DNA from: Colias croceus
Taxonomy: Eukaryota > Arthropoda > Insecta > Lepidoptera > Pieridae
Direction of reading: 5' to 3'
Assembly: GCF_905220415.1 (NCBI RefSeq)
Contig: NC_059541.1
Span: 1,562,501 to 1,626,500 of the forward strand
Length of the DNA stretch: 64,000 bases
Every line of letters begins with the position of its first letter. Position 1 is the first letter of the stretch. Under the pieces are notes generated by a model, which searched no databases, was not told the origin of the DNA, and worked only from the letters and a program-made list of their open reading frames with translations. A program made the translations under genes and the position numbers. Below, piece by piece: positions 1 through 8,700 of the stretch.

Positions 1-2412
1 TTTAGAATTAGGATTTGAATTACCGAAAACACTTAACTGTATCTAAACTAAAAGAAAGAAACTAAAGAGTTTCTTTGCTCGCTTAAATACGCTAATCTCA
101 GAAACGAGAGGAACGATGTATCAATTTTTTTTACCGTTGGTTATATACCTTTCCTTGAGTCCTTTAAGCAACATCATTTACATGTACCACGGACAACACG
201 GGATACACTTTAAAGCAGTAGAAACGCGCTTTTCTTTAACTTGCACCACATTGCAATAGTCATATTGTATTAGCATGATTGCTTCGCTTATTAGCATTTA
301 TTTGGGGAGTCTCGTTAACCCGGCTACTGTACGCGAACATTTTATTAATATAACATGTAAACAATGGTTATTATTTGTCCTTCTATGATCATGTCTCTGA
401 AATTGTTTTTGCCTCGTTTATTATGTGTTTGATAAATGAAATTGTAATGTTAACGGATAAACCCCATTAGAATCGAATTAAGCGTTTGTTATGGAAAATG
501 GATAATGAAAAATATGAATATTCATTGACTGAAAATGTAATTGTGATAAAAAAAATCGGATAAATAGTAAAATTTGTACTTAGGCGTCTTGGACCTTGGA
601 TGGTATCTTGGACGGTGGCGTGGTGGTGACCTGGCGGCAGTAACCCCAACGTTTCTTATATTATGAACATCTTAATGTACATTTTACATATTTATAAATA
701 TATGAACTCCTCATTGCAATATAATACGAGCTTAATTGTATAACTCATGACTAAAGGATAGATAGATTATTTATTCTATCTCTGGGCGGATTCTTAGTTC
801 TATTTTTTCTTTGTTTACTTCAACATTTAGGAAATACCCTAACTAACTGATTACGAATGAATTATGAACTGTGTGAAACAATCATTGTTAGTTAAAGAGC
901 AGTCGTAAAAAAAGGCAAACAAAAATAAATATATTCCATTTTATATCACATTCAGTTCACAAAAAAATATTCCGAACCTGATAATGGAGATTCCATGTAA
1001 CAGTGAAAGAATAAATTCGCCTTCCACAGTACAATATAATTTTAGTGCCTTGTATGCATATTGGAGGTAATGAAATATTTTGACAGCTACGGGAAAAAGA
1101 TTTTTATATAAATCTACCACATTTGTAAGAGACTTTGTCGTAATAAATCTCTTTGATTTGGAATGTTATTTTCCAGGAATAGGAATAATAAAGAAATAAA
1201 TATCATTCACAATAAAGGTCTCATATATTATAATTTATTGTTAGTAGAAAATAATTGGTTCTTCCTTCGTTTAGTTCGAGGAATGGAAGTTTTTTTTAAA
1301 CATTAAAAACGACCTTCTTGAAATGTTGCTAAGTCCTTGCCTAGTCGTAATAATTATACAACGAAAGCATGAAAAAACAGGTAAATCCCAAAAGCAGGAA
1401 CAGTAATTGAAAACGTGGTTTTTACATTTAAAATCTGTGACATGTGTAACATGGTTAAACGTCACGGGAAAACTAAACTTAAAATACTGTCATGATACAC
1501 TTTGTGAACGTTTTTGACTTCACAAAGATTAAATAAATGTGTGCTATGTGCCATGTAGTACTGAAGAAACTGCAGCACGGGTTTTAGAGGTTTGTAATTT
1601 CAATGAAGGAAATTGTACACGGAAAAGGATATAATATTTTTGACATTATATAAGCGTTATTGTGTCTCTTGATACTCGGAAAATTTGTGTTAAATTATGA
1701 CATTACTATCAATTTGGTTATCTACACAATGTCTATAAAGGAAGATTTTCATCGTAAGTTCATTACTAATGGTTCTTTTTACACAATACTGCACATTGCA
1801 CAAGCTAAGCAGCAAATGGATTACAATATAATTTAGAAGACGATTGAATTGAATTAAGAAATTATTATTCTATTATGAAATAATTGCTTCCCAATGTTCC
1901 AACGCACACACTAACTTGAGCGTTTTGAAATAACTAAAGAAACTTTATATTTTCACCTTCCTTTGTTAACAAGAAACAAGTTTAATAAGGAATGAGTTTG
2001 GAAATTCAAGTATAATAAATGATTTCATTACGAGACTTGCGGTACTCCCTTCCGCCCGTCAATACTTTGCAGATTCATTTTAAACAGAAAACTTTGCAAA
2101 TTAATTCCCGTATCATTATCTAAAATGTAATTTAAATCATTTGTTATTTTGTAATGAGGTAATGTTTACTGGGTTTGTTAGGAACGTTTATTGTTAAATA
2201 TTTCTGGCTATGGTTGTAAACTTAGCACGTAGCTTGGAAATTACTGTGATGAACATCACTGTAATTTTTATCAAAGTCACTTTTATAGTCCTTTTCAGCT
2301 AGGATGATTCCTGTGACACTTCATTGTGTTCCGAATTACGTATTTTATGTTTAAAAAGCAAAAATAATTTTAATGCATAATATTTTTATTTTAAGGCGGC
2401 ATTATTACCAAA
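1..2412. other. AT-rich intergenic or intronic DNA, no gene seen
   Basis: No open frame with protein-like composition and no recognisable repeat boundary was found. The short open frames here (about 60 codons) are of the size expected by chance. Confidence 0.6.
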
Positions 2413-2416
2413 AATA

Positions 2417-2632
2417 TGTAAAGAAATGGCAAAAATAAAATTGCAGCGTAGCTACACACTTCTTTATTGTTCAAGTTTTCACAAGAAAAATCAACGTTTT
2501 AATTATGGCTAGGCTATATATAGGCTTATCCCCTCCGCGTGGCTGGCTGGTAGGCATGGTGGCTGGTTGGAGGGGAGGTCAACATGGCGGCTTGGCTTGA
2601 CGGGAGTGACAGGCGACGTCACGTCCGTTACA
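2417..2632 (-). repeat. 3' LTR of the Gypsy element
   Basis: 216 bp, TG...CA ends, with the 5-bp inverted termini TGTAA/TTACA. Read base by base it matches 7136-7351. On the minus strand it has a TATA box (plus coordinates 2515-2522) and an AATAAA signal (plus 2463-2468). Confidence 0.97.
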
Positions 2633-2650
2633 CTCGGCCATCCTGAAACA

Positions 2651-2670
2651 GTTGTTCCCACGGGAACAAC
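2651..2670. repeat. 9-bp inverted repeat near the Gypsy 3' LTR
   Basis: GTTGTTCCC and GGGAACAAC separated by 2 nt, lying between the integrase stop and the 3' LTR. The usual polypurine tract is weak here. Its role, if any, is unknown. Confidence 0.5.
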
Positions 2671-2678
2671 AAAAATAA

Positions 2679-4028
2679 TTAGCTCTCTAATAAATCAATA
2701 AGATCTTCAGTTTCCATTTGCTCATCCGAACTGCTAGCACTATCAGAAACTGTAACAATACTTTTATACGGCCTCAACGAATCCGCAGCTACTAACCCAC
2801 TAAAACTCTTATACCCACGTAAACCCTTTATACTTCTAATTTGGTACCTATCATTGCCCAATACTTTCGTTATTACATAAGGACCGGAATACAAGTCGTC
2901 AAGTTTAGTGTTAACTTTGGATGCTGAACAAGTGGGTGCTTGACGCCATAGCACAAAATCACCCTTCTTATATATGTGAGCGGGTTTTCGTTTCCTATCG
3001 AAGTTACGTTTCATTCTAGCGCTCGCTTTTAGTATCCTATCTGTTGCTTTCTTACGACGCGACTCTATTGGTTCAGAAACACGCCCAGGTACCGAAACGT
3101 CACATACTGGTCTACCTGCCCGAGCGAACATCAAATCATAAGGCTTATAACCGGTTGTGTTATTAATTGTGTTGTTAATTCCCCAAATTATATCGGGCAA
3201 AGAATTAGCCCAGTTAATAGAGGCTTCGCTGGGGTCTGTGGCGCGTAATGCATCTAATATTGTCCTATTTGTACGTTCCACCTGACCGTTAGCGCGTGGA
3301 CAAGCAATAGCATTAAGAGTATGTCTAAATTGTTTATCGTTCGAAAATTTCTTAAAGTTTCTACTTGTGAACGCTTTTCCGTGATCGGTGACTATGTGAT
3401 CAGGGAAGGAAAACAAACTAAATATTTTTCGCAGAACCCTTATAGTTTCGATCGAGTTGACTGTACGCGTAGGCTCAGCTATTACGAACTTAGAAAAACC
3501 GTCTGTCATAACGAGCATATATTGATATCCCTTCTTTGTCCTAGTAAAAGGGCCTATGTGATCAATATGTACCATCCTCATAGGTTCAGAGGGCTTAGGA
3601 ATTGGATGGAGTTTACCTTCTATTTTGCCGTAACCGCATTTGCCGTATGCACAATGAAGACATGCATTCACATATTTTTTGATAAATCGCGTCATTTTAG
3701 GAAACCAAAATTTATTTTTAATTAATTCGGTAGCGCGATTTAATCCTACGTGACCGATGTTATCATGATGCATTTGCATTATCTTCCACCTAGCTGAATT
3801 CGGAACCACTAGCCTATTGCCGTTCAAAGTTTTACGATAAAGCCTATTATCAATGATTTCGTAATTATTTTTTATTTCTGCTCCACCGGTGTTATTTTTT
3901 AATTGACTAACGATCGCGTTCAACTTATCATCCTGACATTGCACCGTATAAAACCAATCCGCTACTTCGAGACGATTCACGTTCATAGTGTCTACCGGAT
4001 GTCTACTTAACGCATCTACATGTTTCAT
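2679..4028 (-). CDS. Integrase portion of the Gypsy polyprotein, separated by a frameshift
   Basis: 449 codons from the first Met, but this is not a natural start. The same frame is open upstream to about 4097 and carries the expected RNase H end (EYRPGE just before the Met, then KHVDALSRHP). Integrase follows: an HHCC zinc motif (H88, H93, C123, C126), then a catalytic core with D156, D215 and E251, exactly 35 residues between the last two. The C-terminus (GPYVITKV region, then an acidic serine-rich tail) is a Gypsy-type DNA/chromatin-binding domain without an obvious chromodomain. It joins the new DNA copy into the target. In this copy it could be made only by frameshifting or by another copy. 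Confidence 0.92.
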   Translation of the reverse strand: MKHVDALSRHPVDTMNVNRLEVADWFYTVQCQDDKLNAIVSQLKNNTGGAEIKNNYEIIDNRLYRKTLNGNRLVVPNSARWKIMQMHHDNIGHVGLNRATELIKNKFWFPKMTRFIKKYVNACLHCAYGKCGYGKIEGKLHPIPKPSEPMRMVHIDHIGPFTRTKKGYQYMLVMTDGFSKFVIAEPTRTVNSIETIRVLRKIFSLFSFPDHIVTDHGKAFTSRNFKKFSNDKQFRHTLNAIACPRANGQVERTNRTILDALRATDPSEASINWANSLPDIIWGINNTINNTTGYKPYDLMFARAGRPVCDVSVPGRVSEPIESRRKKATDRILKASARMKRNFDRKRKPAHIYKKGDFVLWRQAPTCSASKVNTKLDDLYSGPYVITKVLGNDRYQIRSIKGLRGYKSFSGLVAADSLRPYKSIVTVSDSASSSDEQMETEDLIDLLES

Positions 4029-4054
4029 TCGTTCCCCCGGCCTATACTCTACGC

Positions 4055-7000
4055 TTATATCGTAATCTTGTATAGAAAGCCGATACGTGGTATAATGTCA
4101 CGTTTAGTAAGAGTAGCGCGGACTGCTGTACAATCAGTAACGATCTTAACCTTTTTTCCTACTATATATACGCGAAAACGACGTAAAGATTCTACAACGG
4201 CAAGAGTTTCCAGTTCATAACTATGATACATGCTTTCCTCTTTACTCGTCACCCTACTAAAATATAAAACGGGTCGCAACGTACCATCAATCTGTTTTTG
4301 TAGAAGTATACCGGCTATTCCTAATTTACACGCGTCAGTATGTATTTCCGTAGAAAGCACAGGATCGTACAAAGCTAACACAGGCTCAGAACACAAACAC
4401 TTTTTTAATTGTTCGAAACTATTGTTTTGATCACTACTCCATATCCACGAAGCTTTCTTTTTAGTTAAATCGGTTAAAGGGCGGGCAATGACGGCAAAAT
4501 TGTAAATAAACTTACGAAAATAACTACACAACCCGATAAATTGACGCACACTATGAACATTGGTCGGGGTTGGAAAACGAGACACCGCTAATAACTTTGA
4601 ATCGCCCGGTTGAATACCCTTAGCCGATATTTTATGACCTAAATACGTTATTTCATTTTGCAAGAACGAACACTTACTCATGTTTAATTTTAAATTTTCT
4701 ACTTCAAGTTTGACAAGTACCGCTTGCAAAATATCTAAGCCTGACATAACGTCATTCGAGGGTAAGAGTAAATCGTCCAGAAATGCCAAAATTTCACGTT
4801 TACCATGTTTGTTTTTAACATTATTATTTTCAGTTCTACCTACAGATTCAACTATTTTATTTATCAACCGCATAAAAACAGATGGCGCGTTTGCCAAACC
4901 GAATGGAATACGAGTGTACTCGAAATGACCCTGAGGTGTTATGAATGCAGTTTTGTGTGTATCTTCATTACTAACACGTAATTGATGATAGCCTTGAGCC
5001 ATATCTAAACTCGTAAAATATTTGTGGCCCGCTAATTTCGAAACCTGATCGTCTATGTTTGGCAATGGAAATCTATCTTTTACGGTAATAGCATTTAAGG
5101 CACGGTAATCAACACACATCCTACTGTCACCGTTTTTCTTTTTGACTAAAATGACCGGAGATGCATAACTAGATTCAGACTCTTTGATAATGCCGGCATC
5201 TAATAATTCACTTACTTTAGACTGAACTACTGCTTGTTCGCTATGCGATAATCGATAAGGCTGGCGGTAAATAGGCTGATCACTAGTAAGCTTTATTTTC
5301 ATTTGCACTAAATCTGTGCACCCTAGATCTTTTGTACCATTAGCAAAACAATGTTTATATTGTACTAATAAACTGATAAGATCTGAATGTTGCTTATTAT
5401 TTAACGGACCCATTTTTATGTCGTTTAATTTTACACCTCCTATACATAAGTCAGTAGTTGAGGATTGACCTATATTATTAACATTATAATCGGCAAATCT
5501 ATGGCAAGCAAGGGTAAGTACCTGGCTATTTGGCTGTAGTGGAGACTCCTGGCAGCTTTCAGCCCTGGTTAGGACCTCTCCCGGCGGCCACACGATAACC
5601 TCGCAGCCCATGTTGATGACTTTGATGTACCCGTCTTCACCAGTGAGCAGGGTGGATGGGAGAGAGTAGGCCACTCCCTGCAGCTCATGATGCCGAGGTG
5701 GTGTAACCACATCGTTGCCGACCTTATTTCCGAGAACCCGCACTTGAATGATGGAAGAGCCAGGTGGAAGTTTCTCTTCGTTGACTGTGACGACTTTAAA
5801 GCGATCATGGTCTTCGATAGCCTCAATATCACATATGGGATCTTGAGTACGATTAAATTCGACAAGGCCTTTGCTAACTGTCAATGTCATACCTTCGCTG
5901 TTGATGACAGGCTGGCCGATTAAAAGATTAACATCGGCCATTTTTATGCTAGACAAGTAGGCGTGGCATTTCATGGTTATACCGTCAATTTCTAATTGAA
6001 ATTCAACTTCTCCACGACTCGTTGAGAGTCCACCGGAGAATCCTTTTAAAGTGACACTTGTCGGTTTGACATCCAATGACAATGCGTTCGATACTTGATC
6101 GTTTAAAACGTTAACTTGACTGCCGGTATCAATGTATGCTTTCACGTGGATGCCATTCACTTTAACGACTTTTTTGTATATTTCATTATAAGGGCGTAGT
6201 ACATTTACTTCTTTTATGTTGTCGGTTGAGATAGATCTTCTATTGTCCGTGGCAATTGTAGGACAACGTGAAGCAATGTGTCCCCTATTTCCACATTTAT
6301 AACATGTACGTGTGTCAGGTAGGGAGCAATCACGCAGTAAATGACCAGTTTTCTTGCATCTCGGACACGGGTCTGTTTCGACATTGGGCGGCATTGACTT
6401 TTTATCCGGGTGAGATGGCCTACTCACCAAATTTTTCTGAAACCTTGTTTCGATAGGTAAAGTACGGTAGTCGTCAAGTGCACATAAAAATCCTTCGTAA
6501 AGCTCTCCTGGCGTTTGGCATTGGAAGGCTCGAGCGTTAGGTTGTAGCGATAGTGGCAGACCACGAATGATACAGGAAACGCTGGCGCTATCGGATAACT
6601 TGCACCGGAAGCACATGGCGATTTTATCTTGATAGTATTTTGTCATCGTCTCTGTAGGTTGCTTCTTCCTTTGTAGTAATTCTTCAAGCATGTTTCCATA
6701 ATCGCGATATCGAGGAAATGCTCGCAATAGCATATCCTTCCATTGTTCCCACGTGTAATCGTAGTTCTCTAGACGATTGTACCACTTCTTTGCTTGACCT
6801 CGCAGCTTATCTTGTAGGTAAAATGATTTAGTTGTATCGTCCCATCCATTTATTTCCCCAATTTGGTCAATTTTACGAATCCATGCTTGTACCGTGCATT
6901 CCTCACTATCAGGGTCAAATTCCGGGATTAAAGATGCAGCACGATGGACTTTTGACTTATTTGGAGCTTGGGGGTCATCTTCCAGGTTGCGTAAAGCCTT

Positions 7001-7123
7001 TACTACTTCTTTTTCCAGCAGATTCTTGAGCAGCTTCCGTGCAGGCGGTGAAGAAGTACCCTCATCTTCCTCCGACATTGATTCGTCAGGAGGTCGACAA
7101 ACTTGTGGTCGATGTCGTTTCAT
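4055..7123 (-). CDS. Gag-protease-reverse transcriptase-RNase H polyprotein (Gypsy), C-terminally broken
   Basis: 1,022 codons in one frame. Residues ~55-215 are a retrotransposon Gag capsid region (YLQDKLRGQAKKWY, WKDMLLRAF). Two CCHC zinc knuckles follow at 253-266 and 274-287. The aspartic protease active site is DTGS at 332-335. Reverse transcriptase spans ~610-830, with MCVDYRALN, FGLANAP and catalytic FLDD at 781-784. RNase H starts at ~915 (D930, E970, D997). Gag and Pol are fused without a frameshift. The start ATG lies only 12 nt inside the LTR. The frame ends about 10 residues after the last RNase H motif, in a short off-frame tail. The continuation (RNase H end and integrase) is in the -1 frame; both frames are open over about 4055-4097. 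Loss of a few residues near 4080 looks like a small deletion. Confidence 0.93.
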   Translation of the reverse strand: MKRHRPQVCRPPDESMSEEDEGTSSPPARKLLKNLLEKEVVKALRNLEDDPQAPNKSKVHRAASLIPEFDPDSEECTVQAWIRKIDQIGEINGWDDTTKSFYLQDKLRGQAKKWYNRLENYDYTWEQWKDMLLRAFPRYRDYGNMLEELLQRKKQPTETMTKYYQDKIAMCFRCKLSDSASVSCIIRGLPLSLQPNARAFQCQTPGELYEGFLCALDDYRTLPIETRFQKNLVSRPSHPDKKSMPPNVETDPCPRCKKTGHLLRDCSLPDTRTCYKCGNRGHIASRCPTIATDNRRSISTDNIKEVNVLRPYNEIYKKVVKVNGIHVKAYIDTGSQVNVLNDQVSNALSLDVKPTSVTLKGFSGGLSTSRGEVEFQLEIDGITMKCHAYLSSIKMADVNLLIGQPVINSEGMTLTVSKGLVEFNRTQDPICDIEAIEDHDRFKVVTVNEEKLPPGSSIIQVRVLGNKVGNDVVTPPRHHELQGVAYSLPSTLLTGEDGYIKVINMGCEVIVWPPGEVLTRAESCQESPLQPNSQVLTLACHRFADYNVNNIGQSSTTDLCIGGVKLNDIKMGPLNNKQHSDLISLLVQYKHCFANGTKDLGCTDLVQMKIKLTSDQPIYRQPYRLSHSEQAVVQSKVSELLDAGIIKESESSYASPVILVKKKNGDSRMCVDYRALNAITVKDRFPLPNIDDQVSKLAGHKYFTSLDMAQGYHQLRVSNEDTHKTAFITPQGHFEYTRIPFGLANAPSVFMRLINKIVESVGRTENNNVKNKHGKREILAFLDDLLLPSNDVMSGLDILQAVLVKLEVENLKLNMSKCSFLQNEITYLGHKISAKGIQPGDSKLLAVSRFPTPTNVHSVRQFIGLCSYFRKFIYNFAVIARPLTDLTKKKASWIWSSDQNNSFEQLKKCLCSEPVLALYDPVLSTEIHTDACKLGIAGILLQKQIDGTLRPVLYFSRVTSKEESMYHSYELETLAVVESLRRFRVYIVGKKVKIVTDCTAVRATLTKRDIIPRIGFLYKITI

Positions 7124-7134
7124 CCCACTTCTGA
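7122..7134 (-). promoter_or_regulatory. Candidate primer-binding site
   Basis: Immediately inside the 5' LTR the minus strand reads TCAGAAGTGGGAT. This resembles the complement of a tRNA-Leu acceptor/T-arm 3' strand, but without the TGG that would pair with the CCA tail. The tRNA assignment is from memory and tentative. The gag start codon overlaps it. Confidence 0.35.
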
Positions 7135-7181
7135 TTGTAAAGAAATGGCAAAAATAAAATTGCAGCGTAGCTACACACTTC

Positions 7182-7187
7182 TTTATT
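7182..7187 (-). terminator. Polyadenylation signal in the LTR
   Basis: AATAAA on the minus strand. The functional copy for the element's RNA is the equivalent site in the 3' LTR (2463-2468). Confidence 0.55.
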
Positions 7188-7233
7188 GTTCAAGTTTTCA
7201 CAAGAAAAATCAACGTTTTAATTATGGCTAGGC

Positions 7234-7241
7234 TATATATA
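7234..7241 (-). promoter_or_regulatory. TATA box of the Gypsy 5' LTR
   Basis: TATATATA about 110 nt into the LTR on the minus strand, upstream of the AATAAA signal, as expected for an LTR promoter. Confidence 0.6.
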
Positions 7242-7355
7242 GGCTTATCCCCTCCGCGTGGCTGGCTGGTAGGCATGGTGGCTGGTTGGAGGGGAGGTCA
7301 ACATGGCGGCTTGGCTTGACGGGAGTGACAGGCGACGTCACGTCCGTTACAAATA

Positions 7356-7738
7356 TAAAAATTAAACATCTTAAGCTACTAAAACAAAAACAGTATTGTT
7401 TAGTTTAATATAACGAAAAATAAAATAAAATAACACAAAAAAATAATACATACGCAATTCGTGTACATGAAATCGAACGTTGAAAAATTATAGAGTTGGA
7501 AAATCTTATAATCGACGCCCATCTTGTGATCGTTTGTCAATCGCGTCAATCGTCTGTACGAGTCCGTCAGCTTTGTATACAAATTGCATTTTTATATTGA
7601 TACTTTACGTGGTATTGTGTTATTATTACTAATTGTAATTGTTCACTTTTTGTCGCTGTTGTTTGCTAAGATTCCTTAGTTAATTGTTGGCGAAATGCCG
7701 AAATAACTGATTTTGGTCCTTTATTCAAATCGATTTCA
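7356..7738. other. AT-rich spacer, nothing recognised
   Basis: Only a 60-codon frame of low complexity. I see no support for a gene. Confidence 0.5.
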
Positions 7739-7901
7739 TCTTAATATATATAAATCTCGTGTCACAATGTTTGTCCTCAATGGACTCCTAAACCACTTAA
7801 CCGATTACAATGAAATTCGCACACCATGTGCAGTTCGATCCAACTTGAGAGATAGGATAGTTTAAAGCACAAAGCGGGCGAAGCCGCGGGCGGAAAGCTA
7901 G
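7739..7901 (+). mobile_element. Short Helitron-like copy (family with 5' TCTTAATATATATAAATC)
   Basis: Begins TC after A/T-rich sequence and ends with a GC-rich hairpin (GCGGGCGAAGCCGCGGGC) and CTAG followed by T, the hallmarks of non-autonomous Helitrons. The same family occurs inverted at 21341-21546. No transposase sequence. Confidence 0.7.
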
Positions 7902-8227
7902 TTTCCATATAAAATATTATCGATTATCGGAAACAATTGATATGATTTCAGTAAAGGCAATCTCTACACGTGTCAACAATCGATGTGTCACAGGAATCTT
8001 CCTATCAAATTACTAGATAAAAAGTTTCTCTGTAAAAATATAGCATTCGTAAGGTAAAATAACTTTTAAAATTGAACATCGACATACCTACAGAAATACA
8101 AATCCCTTAGTAATATGAGCGTAAATGTTGATATTCTCAGGATTTATCGCTAAACAAATATGCCTGGTAAAAAAGATTACTCTCCTTTAGTTCGGGTAAA
8201 AAATCGTCAAAGTATCGTATTTTCCTT

Positions 8228-8700
8228 CTATCAGTCATTTACTTAGGTGTGGATTGGTATCGCTCTAAAGTCGCCAGAGATTTAAACTAACTACTGTTGA
8301 CTCAGCACCTCTATATCAGTAATTATTATCATATAACACAACCTTCTTTATCAAAGTTTTATAAAAATGAAACAAGTCCTTTACTTCTCTCTATCAGTCA
8401 TTTACTAAGGTGTGGATAAGTACAAACGGTCCAGCAAAGGTGCCAGGGGAGCGATTCGAATTAACCTACAGTTGACTCAGCGTTCCTGATTATAATTCGT
8501 ATATTTTTGCTACGAAGCAAAACAAAGAAGTATACATACTTACTAGTCAAAAAACGTAACCAAGGAGCTCACGGTTGGGTAAAAATAAAACAAACACTTC
8601 TCTCTATCAGTCATTTACTAAGGTGTGGATTAGTACAAGCGGTCCAAAGTCGCCAGGGGAGCGATTCGAATTAACCTACAGTTGACTCAGCGTTCGTGAT
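8228..8700. repeat. Three diverged copies of a ~100-bp motif
   Basis: TATCAGTCATTTAC starts at 8228, 8392 and 8605, followed each time by GGTGTGGAT and, about 75-90 bp on, by GTTGACTCAGC. Copies 2 and 3 are close to each other; copy 1 is more diverged. The spacings (164 and 213 bp) differ, so the linkers differ. It may be a decayed tandem duplication of a dispersed repeat; the family is not recognised. Confidence 0.7.

Larger units (their letters stand above)
2417..7351 (-). mobile_element. Ty3/Gypsy LTR retrotransposon, full length, minus strand
   Basis: A 4,935-bp element bounded by two 216-bp LTRs that I read as identical. Each LTR starts TGTAA and ends TTACA, and the element is flanked by a 4-bp duplication, AATA (2413-2416 and 7352-7355). 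Transcription runs right to left. Internal order is Gag, two zinc knuckles, protease, reverse transcriptase, RNase H, integrase, which is the Ty3/Gypsy order. There is no third (env-like) open frame between integrase and the 3' LTR. Identical LTRs imply a recent insertion, yet the polyprotein is split into two frames near the end of RNase H, so this copy looks unable to make a complete Pol by itself. Confidence 0.97.
7136..7351 (-). repeat. 5' LTR of the Gypsy element
   Basis: Identical to the 3' LTR. In the direction of transcription a GC-rich U3 is followed by a TATATATA box (plus 7234-7241) and then AATAAA (plus 7182-7187). That order places the transcript start between them and R/U5 at the low-coordinate end. 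Confidence 0.97.

Noticed and set aside
2633..2680. An env gene making this an errantivirus
   Set aside because: Only ~45 bp separate the integrase stop from the 3' LTR, so there is no room for a third gene.
4055..4097. Programmed -1 frameshift between RNase H and integrase
   Set aside because: The frame relation fits, but no slippery heptamer is visible, the position is unusual for such signals, and expected residues are missing. A small deletion is simpler.
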